A program made the position numbers and the translations under genes. Shown piece after piece: positions 1 to 6,445 of a DNA stretch of 8,985 nucleotides. The stretch comes from Alphaproteobacteria bacterium (GTDB lineage: Bacteria > Pseudomonadota > Alphaproteobacteria > Puniceispirillales > UBA1172). Below the pieces are notes generated by a model that saw nothing but the letters and a program-made list of their open reading frames with translations, was not told where the DNA came from and searched no databases. The first letter of the stretch is position 1; every line of letters begins with the position of its first letter. Where the stretch lies: the NCBI GenBank assembly GCA_021296375.1, contig JAGWAQ010000058.1, positions 2,515 through 11,499 of the forward strand, written 5' to 3'.

Positions 1-859
1 TGATGATTTTATCCAGACCGACGCCTCCATCAACCGCGGCAATTCCGGTGGCCCTCTGTTTAACCTTGATGGTGAAGTGATTGGCATCATCACGGCGATT
101 TTCTCGCAGACCGGCGGTTCCGTCGGGATTGGTTTTGCGATTGCCTCAAACCTTGCCACCAATGTCGTGGAACAACTGGCGGAATACGGCCGCACCCGTC
201 GCGGCTGGCTCGGCGTCTTTATTCAGGAGATTACCCCTGAAATTGCCGAATCCCTTGGCCTTGAAAATGAAAACGGCGCCCTTGTCTCCTCTGTCCATCC
301 TGATGGCCCGGCCCAAAAGGGCGGCGTCAAGGCTGGTGATGTTGTCATGAGTTTTGACGGCAAGGTGATCAGCGACATGCGCAGCCTTCCTCGCATCGTG
401 GCGGAAACCGCCATCGGCAAAGAGGTCGAGGTGATGGTCATGCGCAACGGCAAGGAAACCACCCTGACCATTACCCTGGGTGAGCTTGAGCAAGCCGAAC
501 AGGCAGGGCTTCTGAATGGTGAGTCCGCGGCCAAATCCCAGCCTCACAGTTTTGCCAGCCTTGGCTTTACCGTGTCACCGATCACCGATGAATTGCGCTC
601 GCAATACGAGATTCCTGATCAGGTGGACGATAAGGCCATCAATGGTGTCGTGGTGACGGAAGTCATCCAGGGCAGCCCGGCGGCGGAACGCGGAATCGAA
701 GCGGGTGACATCATCCGCCGGATTGGCCAGATGCAGGTGATGACCACCAGTGATCTGATCGATGGGGTGACGGAAGCCCGCAAGCAGGAAAAATCATCTT
801 TCCTACTGCTGGTCCGTCGTGGCGCACGCGAACGTTTTGTCGCCATCCCGATCGAATAA
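1..859 (+). CDS. degP: DegP/HtrA (Do-type) periplasmic serine protease, C-terminal part
   Basis: Partial gene: the reading frame is open from base 2, so the 5' end lies outside the window and 285 residues are visible. It starts within the trypsin-like domain, where the catalytic serine sits in the GNSGGPLF motif (Ser codon 44-46); the His and Asp of the triad lie upstream. The segment VGIGFAIASN is typical of HtrA proteins. Two PDZ domains follow, roughly nt 203-480 (WLGVFIQ to ITLGE) and nt 556-856 (LGFTVSP to the end), the DegP/DegQ/MucD layout rather than the one-PDZ DegS type. By family knowledge these are exported ATP-independent proteases/chaperones that clear misfolded envelope proteins, with the PDZ domains binding substrate and building oligomers. 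The signal peptide cannot be checked. It is the last gene before a terminator and converges with serB. DegP versus DegQ cannot be settled from this fragment. Confidence 0.95.
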   Translation, partial: DDFIQTDASINRGNSGGPLFNLDGEVIGIITAIFSQTGGSVGIGFAIASNLATNVVEQLAEYGRTRRGWLGVFIQEITPEIAESLGLENENGALVSSVHPDGPAQKGGVKAGDVVMSFDGKVISDMRSLPRIVAETAIGKEVEVMVMRNGKETTLTITLGELEQAEQAGLLNGESAAKSQPHSFASLGFTVSPITDELRSQYEIPDQVDDKAINGVVVTEVIQGSPAAERGIEAGDIIRRIGQMQVMTTSDLIDGVTEARKQEKSSFLLLVRRGARERFVAIPIE

Positions 860-866
860 ATCCATT

Positions 867-892
867 CCATCACGACAAGCCCATCACGACAA
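867..892. repeat. 12-bp direct repeat downstream of degP
   Basis: The 12-mer ccatcacgacaa occurs at 867-878 and again at 881-892, separated by two bases. It lies between the degP stop and the terminator stem, and its last bases overlap the A side of that stem. It is probably a small slippage duplication; no function is evident. Confidence 0.4.
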
Positions 893-919
893 AAGGCGGC
901 CTTCGGGCCGCCTTTTTTT
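891..919. terminator. Rho-independent terminator between convergent degP and serB
   Basis: A perfect GC stem (ggcggcc 895-901 with ggccgcc 906-912) is closed by a TTCG loop (902-905). It is extended by AAAA (891-894) against TTTT (913-916), giving 11 bp in all, and followed by T's to 919. C(UUCG)G is a known extra-stable tetraloop. On the plus strand the uridine tract is long, so degP transcripts should stop here. On the minus strand the same hairpin is followed by four U's, so it may also stop serB transcripts less efficiently. Its place between two converging genes fits bidirectional use. Confidence 0.92.
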
Positions 920-938
920 ATGGAATATCAGGGAAAGT

Positions 939-1820
939 TTATGGCGTTACCAGCTCATCTTCGGTATAGCCCTGAAGCCACAGCAACCCTCGCAAATCAG
1001 CGTGGTCGAGGGTCGCGTCAGCAACGGCCTTGAGCGCATCCTTGCCGCGATAAGCCACCCCAAGACCGGCGCGTGTTGTCATGCCGCGGTCATTGGCGCC
1101 ATCGCCAACCGTCACCACCTCATCAGCGGTGATGCCCATCTCTTCTGTTGTCAAATCAAGGCGGGTGCGTTTTGCCTCCTGGTCAAGGATTGGCATGGTG
1201 ACACCGCCGGTGATGCGGCCGTCCTCCACCAGCAAGGTGTTGGCGTAATGTTCATCAAACCCCAGGCGACCGGCGACAACTTCCGTCAGAAAAGTGAAGC
1301 CGCCTGACGCCAGAATGGTCCGCGCGCCAGCGGCGTTCATGGTTCCGACAAGGGTTTCGGCGCCGTCGTTGCAGGTGACCTCGTCGATAATGGTCTGGAT
1401 CAAGCCGGCATCCTGCCCGCCGATCATCTTCACCCGTTCGATCAGGGACTGGCTGAAATCCAGCTCGCCGCGCATGGACCTTGCCGTGATCGCCGCCACC
1501 TCATCGCCCTTGCCGCTCAATCGCGCCAGGTCATCAAGGGATTCTGACGTGATGATGGTGCTGTCCATATCCGCGATCAGCAGTTTCTTGCGGCGACCTT
1601 CGCGCGGCACGACGGCAATATCTGCGGCCAGCCCCGGGAAAGCCCCGGAAAGATCAGGGGCTTCATCAGCTTCGAAATAGCCTTCGATGGCAAGGTCAGG
1701 GTAAAGCCATTGCACCCCGTCAAGGTTAAGGTTGCGTTCAGCGAGGGACCTGTCCATCTGGTCAAGCACATCAGATGGCAAAGGCGAAGAGGTCATCACG
1801 ACAAGGACATATTGCATCAT
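939..1820 (-). CDS. serB: Phosphoserine phosphatase SerB
   Basis: HAD-superfamily phosphatase of 293 residues that removes phosphate from O-phosphoserine, the last step of serine synthesis, in the cytoplasm. Visible motifs: motif I DMDST (84-88; nucleophile Asp84, acid/base Asp86), motif II Ser172 in ASGGFT, motif III Lys217, and motif IV GDGANDRGM (Asp240 and Asp244 for magnesium). The N-terminal 75 residues match the small ACT-like region of many SerB proteins. Family members usually read GDGANDL in motif IV; here Arg245 replaces Leu. Three ATGs occur near the 5' end. The purine run AAGAGG ends only 2 bases before the first ATG but 5 bases before the second (1815-1817), so translation may begin one codon later. 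The gene converges with degP and diverges from miaA, and appears to be transcribed alone. Confidence 0.95.
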   Translation of the reverse strand: MMQYVLVVMTSSPLPSDVLDQMDRSLAERNLNLDGVQWLYPDLAIEGYFEADEAPDLSGAFPGLAADIAVVPREGRRKKLLIADMDSTIITSESLDDLARLSGKGDEVAAITARSMRGELDFSQSLIERVKMIGGQDAGLIQTIIDEVTCNDGAETLVGTMNAAGARTILASGGFTFLTEVVAGRLGFDEHYANTLLVEDGRITGGVTMPILDQEAKRTRLDLTTEEMGITADEVVTVGDGANDRGMTTRAGLGVAYRGKDALKAVADATLDHADLRGLLWLQGYTEDELVTP

Positions 1821-1844
1821 GCCCTCTTATGGCGTATCGCCTTT

Positions 1845-1850
1845 ATTATG
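1845..1850 (-). promoter_or_regulatory. Possible -10 element for serB, overlapping the miaA start codon
   Basis: Read on the minus strand, 1850-1845 is CATAAT, one mismatch from the sigma70 -10 consensus. It would place the transcript start about 18 bases before the serB start. No convincing -35 hexamer lies at 16-18 bases, so this is weak. The same bases contain the ATG of miaA on the other strand. Only 27 bases separate the two start codons, so any serB promoter must overlap miaA coding sequence. Confidence 0.25.
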
Positions 1851-2807
1851 TCTACTGATCATCATCACAACGCGGAACGCCCGCCGGTGGTTGTTATCGC
1901 CGGGCCAACGGCAAGCGGCAAATCCGCCCTTGCGGTGACGCTGGCCCAGCGCATGAAGGGGGAGGTGGTGAACGCCGATTCCATGCAGGTTTATCGTGAC
2001 CTGCCGGTGTTAACCGCCATCCCCGACCACGACGAAAGGCAAGGCGTTGCCCATCATGGGTACGGCGTGCTGGATGGCGCCGAGCGGTGTTCCGTCGGCC
2101 GCTGGATGGAATTGACCCGCGGTTATATCGAAGAAATCTGGCGCCGGGGAGGCGTCCCCATCCTTGTTGGCGGAACGGGCATGTATATCCGCGCGGCGCT
2201 GGAAGGCATTTCCCCCATGCCTGATATTGACCCGAAATTCCGTGACCAGGCCACCGCGATGCTGGCGGCGATGGGCGGGGCGGGGTTTCGTGCGGAATTG
2301 ATGGCCCGTGATCCGGTGCTGGCGGCGCGCCTCAATGATGGCGACAGCCAGCGGTTGATCCGGGGGATGGAGATCGTCCTGGCCACAGGAACACCGCTCA
2401 GCGCCTGGCAGGACAAGCCGCCGCAAGGCGCGATTGCCGCTGATTTCACCACCATTCGCATTGCCCCGCCGCGCGAGGAGCTTTACGCCAGGATCGATCA
2501 ACGCTTTCCCATGATGCTGAAGGCAGGCGGGGTTGAAGAGGCCCGGGCCTTGATGGCGCGCGCGCTTGACCCTTCACTGCCACTGATGAAAGCCGTCGGG
2601 TTTCCCCCCATCGCCGATTATTTGCGCGGCGCGACCAGCCGTGATGACGCCGTCGAGCTGGCCTGCCGTGACAGCCGCCGCTACGCCAAACGGCAGACCA
2701 CATGGTTCAATAATCAGTTTGCGGCTAATTTTTGCGAAGATTCGAGCTATAATGCGCAATATTCAGAAAGTTTTATTGATAAAATCTTGTCAAAAGTTAT
2801 ACTTTAG
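1848..2807 (+). CDS. miaA: tRNA dimethylallyltransferase MiaA
   Basis: This 319-residue enzyme transfers a dimethylallyl group from DMAPP to N6 of adenosine 37 in tRNAs reading codons that start with U, which supports reading-frame maintenance. Motifs: P-loop GPTASGKS (19-26), NADSMQVYRD (42-51), VGGTGMYIRA (107-116) and, near the C terminus, RRYAKRQTTWF (277-287). The ATG at 1848 is chosen because it puts the P-loop about 18 residues from the N terminus, as usual. The frame is open further upstream to about 1710, but that part is antisense to serB and has no family similarity. No Shine-Dalgarno is visible before 1848. After the TWF motif, the tail from about residue 291 is AT-rich, unlike the rest of the gene, and holds the promoter for ilvB. 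The early His-His-His (residues 5-7) is unremarkable. Confidence 0.95.
   Translation: MSTDHHHNAERPPVVVIAGPTASGKSALAVTLAQRMKGEVVNADSMQVYRDLPVLTAIPDHDERQGVAHHGYGVLDGAERCSVGRWMELTRGYIEEIWRRGGVPILVGGTGMYIRAALEGISPMPDIDPKFRDQATAMLAAMGGAGFRAELMARDPVLAARLNDGDSQRLIRGMEIVLATGTPLSAWQDKPPQGAIAADFTTIRIAPPREELYARIDQRFPMMLKAGGVEEARALMARALDPSLPLMKAVGFPPIADYLRGATSRDDAVELACRDSRRYAKRQTTWFNNQFAANFCEDSSYNAQYSESFIDKILSKVIL
2776..2803 (+). promoter_or_regulatory. Predicted sigma70-type promoter for ilvBNC, inside the miaA 3' end
   Basis: TTGATA (2776-2781) and TATACT (2798-2803) are separated by 16 bases. Each matches the -35 or -10 consensus at five of six or close to it, in an AT-rich island of an otherwise GC-rich sequence. 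The predicted transcript start is near 2810, just after the miaA TAG (2805-2807), giving an untranslated leader of about 220 bases before ilvB. It is the strongest promoter-like sequence I see in the window. Confidence 0.55.
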
Positions 2808-2862
2808 GGGTTGACCCTTCCCGGTAAATGTGAAAAAACGGCATAATCAAGACATAAGGCCG

Positions 2863-2898
2863 ATGGCAAATGCCCTGGCCTTTGCTCTGATTAAATAG
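2863..2898 (+). CDS. Candidate ilv leader peptide MANALAFALIK
   Basis: ATG at 2863 opens an 11-codon frame ending in TAG (2896-2898). It encodes MANALAFALIK: four Ala, two Leu and one Ile in eleven residues. It begins about 50 bases after the predicted transcript start and about 130 bases before the ilvB ATG. AAGG (2856-2859) lies 3 bases upstream as a weak, tightly spaced ribosome binding site, and it can be sequestered by pairing of aaggcc with ggcctt (2877-2882). Enrichment for amino acids made from or alongside the pathway's products (Leu, Ile, and Ala, which derives from pyruvate) is what a leader peptide would show. With so few codons, chance cannot be excluded. Confidence 0.45.
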   Translation: MANALAFALIK

Positions 2899-2913
2899 CG
2901 CAAGTTGTTTCCC

Positions 2914-2956
2914 GTTGTTGATTGGTGTGGCGGAAAGCCCTATACCGGTCAATAGC
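2914..2956 (+). other. Long hairpin in the ilvB leader
   Basis: Bases 2914-2926 pair with 2944-2956 over 13 consecutive positions, nine Watson-Crick and four G-U. The cap is a small inner stem (ggc 2929-2931 with gcc 2937-2939, loop ggaaa). It starts 16 bases after the mini-ORF stop. No uridine run follows, so it is not a classical terminator. An antiterminator, pause or protein-binding element is possible. The hexamer aatagc in its 3' strand (2951-2956) recurs at 2963-2968, which would allow a competing fold. Confidence 0.4.
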
Positions 2957-2975
2957 ATGGTGAATAGCTTGCTTT

Positions 2976-3003
2976 GTTTTGAGCAAAACGTTTTGAGCAA
3001 AAC
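2976..3003 (+). repeat. Perfect tandem 14-bp repeat upstream of ilvB
   Basis: gttttgagcaaaac occurs twice head to tail, at 2976-2989 and 2990-3003. Each copy is an imperfect palindrome (gtttt and aaaac around gagc) and can form a 5-bp hairpin. The junction forms a perfect 12-bp palindrome, caaaacgttttg (2984-2995). In DNA this is the geometry of a paired operator for a dimeric regulator; in RNA it offers two alternative small hairpins. It ends 12 bases before the ilvB ribosome binding site. Confidence 0.6.
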
Positions 3004-3029
3004 CGACAGTTTGACAAGAGGGGACTCCC

Positions 3030-4829
3030 ATGGACGGGGTGGACAAGACCAATACTGACGCAGACAACACGGCGGCAACCGTGACCGGAGCTGAGGCCAT
3101 TTTGAAGGTGCTGGCGGAAGAGGGGGTTGAGGTGATCTTCGGCTATCCCGGCGGCGCGGTATTGCCGATTTACGATGCGCTGTTCAAGAGCAACACCATT
3201 CGTCATATTCTGGTGCGCCATGAACAGGCGGCGGTCCATGCCGCTGAGGGCTATGCGCGTTCAACCGGCAAGACCGGCGTCGTGCTGGTGACATCAGGCC
3301 CCGGCGCGACCAACGCGGTCACCGGCTTGACCGATGCGCTGATGGATTCCATCCCCCTGCTTTGCCTGACGGGCCAGGTGCCGACGCATTTGATTGGCAA
3401 TGACGCGTTTCAGGAAGCGGACACCACGGGCATCACCCGTCCCTGCACCAAGCACAATTACCTCGTGAAATCTGCCGACACCTTGTGTTCATCCCTGCGT
3501 GAGGCGTTTCATGTCGCCTCCACGGGGCGTCCCGGCCCTGTCGTGGTGGATCTGCCGAAAGATGTTCAGATGGCTGATGTCACGGTTGAGGAAAAAGATG
3601 TCGCCAAAGTGACGGCACGTTATCAGCCGCAGACGGAACCTGATCGCGCGGCGGTACGCAAGGCGGCGGAGATGATCGCGGCGGCCAAACAGCCGGTGAT
3701 TTACGGCGGCGGCGGGATCATCAATTCCGGTCCGGCGGCGTCAGATAAACTGCGTGAGCTGGTGGCCCTGACCGGTTTCCCCACCACCCTGACCTTGATG
3801 GGGCTGGGGGCATTGCCATCATCGGACAAGCATTTCCTCGGCATGCTGGGGATGCACGGCACCTATGAAGCCAACCTGACGATGTACCATTGCGACGTGA
3901 TGCTGAATATCGGCGCGCGTTTTGATGATCGCGTGACGGGGCGCACCAATGCGTTTTCCCCGAATTCCGCCAAGATTCACGTTGATATTGACCCGTCTTC
4001 TGTCAACAAGAACATCACCGTTGATCTGCCGATTATCGGCGATGCCGGCCGGGTGATCGAACTGCTGATCGAAGAGCTGAAGGCCATCAAGTTCAAGCCT
4101 GACGCGGACGCCATGGCGGCATGGTGGGGCAAGATCCAGTCCTGGAAATCCATTGATTGCCTCAGGTTTGATCAATCTGGTGACATCATCAAGCCGCAAT
4201 ACGCCATTCACCGCCTGTGGGAAAAAACCCAGGGCATGGATGCGTTTGTTTCAACCGAAGTCGGCCAGCACCAGATGTGGGCGGCGCAGTATTTCGGGTT
4301 TGAAGAGCCGAACCGCTGGATGACGTCAGGTGGCCTCGGCACCATGGGCTATGGCCTGCCCGCCGCCATGGGTGTTCAGATTGGCAACCCCGACAAGCTG
4401 GTGATCGATATCGCTGGCGAAGCCTCCTTCATGATGAACATGCAGGAAATGTCGACCCTCGCGCAATACAACCTGCCGGTCAAAATGTTCATCATCAATA
4501 ACGAATGGATGGGCATGGTGCGGCAGTGGCAGGAATTGATCCACGGCGGCCGTTATTCCGAAAGCTATTCGGAATCCCTGCCGGATTTCCTCAAGCTGGC
4601 GGATAGTTTTGGCATGAAAGGCCTGCGCGCCGATACGGTTGATGATCTCGATGGCATTATCGATGAAATGGTGGCCCATGACGGGCCGGTGCTGGCGGAT
4701 ATCCGCGTCGCCAAGGAAGAAAACTGCTTCCCGATGATCCCGTCGGGCGCCGCCCATAATGAAATGCTCCTCGGCCCTGAAGACAAGGCGGCTGCGCCAG
4801 TGTCCGAAGAAGGCATGGTCCTGGTATAA
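3030..4829 (+). CDS. ilvB: Acetohydroxyacid synthase, large catalytic subunit
   Basis: This 599-residue ThDP- and FAD-dependent enzyme joins two pyruvates to acetolactate, or pyruvate and 2-oxobutyrate to acetohydroxybutyrate. It is the first common step to valine, leucine and isoleucine, in the cytoplasm. Visible: FGYPGGAVLPIYDAL (37-51), catalytic Glu65 in RHEQAAVHAAEGYAR, VTSGPGATNAVTGL, GQVP (115-118), FQEADTTGITRPCTKHNY, and the ThDP/magnesium motif GEAS (463-466) followed by NNEWMGMVRQW from Asn490. The usual motif has Asp (GDG or GDA) where Glu464 stands here. Three domains are all present and the length is normal. The start is supported by AAGAGGGG with a 6-base gap; GGG/CCC around it (3021-3029) could form a very small hairpin. 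It is first in the ilvBNC operon. The length and downstream ilvN indicate an AHAS III-like (ilvIH) type. Confidence 0.97.
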   Translation: MDGVDKTNTDADNTAATVTGAEAILKVLAEEGVEVIFGYPGGAVLPIYDALFKSNTIRHILVRHEQAAVHAAEGYARSTGKTGVVLVTSGPGATNAVTGLTDALMDSIPLLCLTGQVPTHLIGNDAFQEADTTGITRPCTKHNYLVKSADTLCSSLREAFHVASTGRPGPVVVDLPKDVQMADVTVEEKDVAKVTARYQPQTEPDRAAVRKAAEMIAAAKQPVIYGGGGIINSGPAASDKLRELVALTGFPTTLTLMGLGALPSSDKHFLGMLGMHGTYEANLTMYHCDVMLNIGARFDDRVTGRTNAFSPNSAKIHVDIDPSSVNKNITVDLPIIGDAGRVIELLIEELKAIKFKPDADAMAAWWGKIQSWKSIDCLRFDQSGDIIKPQYAIHRLWEKTQGMDAFVSTEVGQHQMWAAQYFGFEEPNRWMTSGGLGTMGYGLPAAMGVQIGNPDKLVIDIAGEASFMMNMQEMSTLAQYNLPVKMFIINNEWMGMVRQWQELIHGGRYSESYSESLPDFLKLADSFGMKGLRADTVDDLDGIIDEMVAHDGPVLADIRVAKEENCFPMIPSGAAHNEMLLGPEDKAAAPVSEEGMVLV

Positions 4830-4839
4830 GGTGGATAAA

Positions 4840-5361
4840 ATGACCATAATTGAAGAACGGCATACCATCTCGGTGCTGGTGGATAATGAACCTGGTGTTC
4901 TGGCGCGGGTGATTGGCCTGTTTTCCGGACGCGGCTATAACATCGAAAGCCTGACGGTGTCGGAGATTGACAACATCAGCAAACTGTCACGGATTTCGAT
5001 CGTCACCCGCGGCACCCCGATGGTGATCGAGCAGATCAAGGCGCAGCTGGCGCGGATCGTGCCGGTCCATACTGTCCGTGACCTGACGAGCGCGGGCGCC
5101 CATATTGAACGTGAACTGGCGTTGATCAAGATCGTCAATTCCGGCGAGGACCGCATCGAAGCCCTGCGGATCGCCAGCACGTTCCGCGCCCGCACGCTTG
5201 ACAGCACGCTCGAGTCATTTGTTTTTGAAATCACAGGAAGCAGCTCTAAAGTGCAGGCTTTTGTGGACCTGATGTCGTCCCTGGGCGAAGTAGAGGTTTC
5301 ACGGACCGGCGTTTCTGCTATATCAAGAGGTGCTGTAGCTGATATGCCCATCAGGACGTAA
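4840..5361 (+). CDS. ilvN: Acetohydroxyacid synthase, small regulatory subunit
   Basis: This 173-residue partner of IlvB stimulates catalysis and gives feedback inhibition by valine in related enzymes. The N-terminal ACT domain (about residues 8-80) reads TISVLVDNEPGVLARVIGLF, then SGRGYNIESLTV, which includes the Asn/Gly positions that bind the effector in E. coli IlvH. The C-terminal half includes AHIERELALIKI and ends VSRTGVSAISRG, also as in IlvH/IlvN. The start at 4840 follows AAGGTGG (4828-4834) by 5 bases, and that site overlaps the ilvB stop TAA (4827-4829). Translation of the two subunits is therefore probably coupled, which fits a stoichiometric complex. An upstream open extension to 4759 overlaps ilvB and is rejected. 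The symbol ilvH would be equally valid. Confidence 0.96.
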   Translation: MTIIEERHTISVLVDNEPGVLARVIGLFSGRGYNIESLTVSEIDNISKLSRISIVTRGTPMVIEQIKAQLARIVPVHTVRDLTSAGAHIERELALIKIVNSGEDRIEALRIASTFRARTLDSTLESFVFEITGSSSKVQAFVDLMSSLGEVEVSRTGVSAISRGAVADMPIRT

Positions 5362-5369
5362 GCTGATGG
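5348..5369 (+). other. Small hairpin across the ilvN stop codon
   Basis: ccatcag (5348-5354) pairs with ctgatgg (5363-5369) over 7 bp around an 8-base loop that contains the ilvN TAA (5359-5361). No uridine run follows, so it is unlikely to be a terminator. It could slow ribosome exit or protect mRNA ends between ilvN and ilvC. The remaining gap to the ilvC start shows only the AGGAG ribosome site (5400-5404). Confidence 0.3.
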
Positions 5370-5413
5370 CGCCACAACAACACACGCAAAATAACCGTTA
5401 GGAGACTTTCATC

Positions 5414-6433
5414 ATGCGCGTCTATTACGATCGGGATGCCGACGTCAATTTGATTAAATCGAAAAAAGTATGCATCGTCGGCTATGGTAGCCAAGGTCAT
5501 GCCCATGCCGCCAACCTCAAGGACAGTGGGGTTGCTGAAGTCGCCATCGCGCTGCGTGAAGGTTCTGCCACCCGCGCCAAAGCTGAAGGCGCCGGCTTCA
5601 AGGTGATGTCGGTATCCGAAGCGGCGGCCTGGGCTGATGTCCTGATGATGCTGACCCCGGATGAACTTCAGGCGGAAATCTATGAAGATGAAATCGCCGG
5701 CAACATGCGCCCCGGTTCTGCCCTGGCATTTGCCCATGGCCTGAACGTCCATTTTGATCTGATCGTCCCGCCTGCTGATGTTGACGTCATCATGATCGCG
5801 CCGAAAGGCCCCGGTCATACCGTTCGCGGCGAATACCAGAAGGGCGGCGGCGTGCCGTGCCTGATCGCCATCCATCAGGACGCTTCCGGCAATGCCCATG
5901 ACATCGGCCTGTCCTATGCTTCCGCTATCGGTGGCGGCCGTTCCGGCGTTATCGAAACCACCTTCCGCCAGGAATGTGAAACCGACCTGTTCGGTGAGCA
6001 GGCGGTTCTCTGTGGTGGTCTTGTTGAACTGATCAAAGCCGGTTTTGACACGCTGGTTGACGCCGGTTACGACCCGGAAATGGCCTATTTCGAGTGCCTG
6101 CACGAAGTCAAGCTGATCGTTGACCTGATCTACGAAGGCGGCATCGCCAACATGAACTACTCCATTTCCAACACCGCGGAATATGGTGAGTATGTGTCGG
6201 GCCCCCGGGTCATCACCGACGAGTCCAAGCAAGCCATGAAAGATATCCTGACCGATATCCAGACCGGCCGCTTCACCCGTGCCTGGATGCTGGAAAACAA
6301 AGCCCGCCAGTCGAGCTTCAAAGCCACCCGCCGCATGAACGCTGCCCACCCGATCGAAGAGGTCGGTGAAAAGCTGCGCGGCATGATGCCTTGGATTGGC
6401 GCCAACCGTCTGGTTGACAAATCCAAGAACTAA
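5414..6433 (+). CDS. ilvC: Ketol-acid reductoisomerase (class I, NADP-dependent)
   Basis: This 339-residue enzyme isomerises and reduces acetolactate (or acetohydroxybutyrate), the product of the upstream IlvBN complex, to the dihydroxy acid. The length is that of the short class I form, not the roughly 490-residue enterobacterial form. N-terminal Rossmann domain: GYGSQGHAHAANL (23-35) and LREGSATRAKAE (47-58), whose Arg/Ser/Thr residues fit NADPH preference. Catalytic residues visible: His108, Lys131 in APKGPGHTVRGEY, Asp191 and Glu195 in TDLFGEQAVLCGG, Glu227 and Glu231 in YFECLHEVK, and Ser252 in YSISNTAEYG; the acidic residues bind two magnesium ions. The start is supported by AGGAG (5400-5404), 9 bases upstream. 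It lies 52 bases after ilvN on the same strand and is likely co-transcribed. No key residue is missing. Confidence 0.98.
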   Translation: MRVYYDRDADVNLIKSKKVCIVGYGSQGHAHAANLKDSGVAEVAIALREGSATRAKAEGAGFKVMSVSEAAAWADVLMMLTPDELQAEIYEDEIAGNMRPGSALAFAHGLNVHFDLIVPPADVDVIMIAPKGPGHTVRGEYQKGGGVPCLIAIHQDASGNAHDIGLSYASAIGGGRSGVIETTFRQECETDLFGEQAVLCGGLVELIKAGFDTLVDAGYDPEMAYFECLHEVKLIVDLIYEGGIANMNYSISNTAEYGEYVSGPRVITDESKQAMKDILTDIQTGRFTRAWMLENKARQSSFKATRRMNAAHPIEEVGEKLRGMMPWIGANRLVDKSKN

Positions 6434-6445
6434 AAAATCCACAGC

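Larger units (their letters stand above)
2808..3029 (+). promoter_or_regulatory. Structured ilvB leader, candidate attenuator region
   Basis: This 222-base gap between miaA and ilvB contains, in order: a short hairpin over a mini-ORF start (aaggcc 2856-2861 with ggcctt 2877-2882, enclosing ggc 2865-2867 with gcc 2872-2874); the mini-ORF 2863-2898; a long hairpin 2914-2956; a tandem 14-bp repeat 2976-3003; and the ilvB Shine-Dalgarno AAGAGGGG (3016-3023). A leader peptide plus alternative RNA folds ahead of an acetohydroxyacid synthase gene is the usual layout of amino-acid attenuation, as in enterobacterial ilv operons. I do not see a GC-rich stem followed by a clean uridine run, so the terminating element is not identified. 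Control could act on ilvB translation or through another termination mode. No T-box signature is evident. Confidence 0.45.

Noticed and set aside
1710..1847. Upstream in-frame extension of miaA
   Set aside because: It is antisense to serB, lacks MiaA similarity, and would put about 64 residues before the P-loop.
2828..2833. ATG TGA start-stop minimal ORF in the ilvB leader
   Set aside because: No ribosome site precedes it, and a start-stop pair arises easily by chance in an AT-rich stretch.
2957..3058. Second leader frame starting ATG GTG AAT AGC TTG CTT and overlapping ilvB
   Set aside because: It includes several Val and Leu codons but has no ribosome site, and it overlaps the ilvB ribosome site and start in another frame. 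The mini-ORF at 2863 is the better leader candidate.
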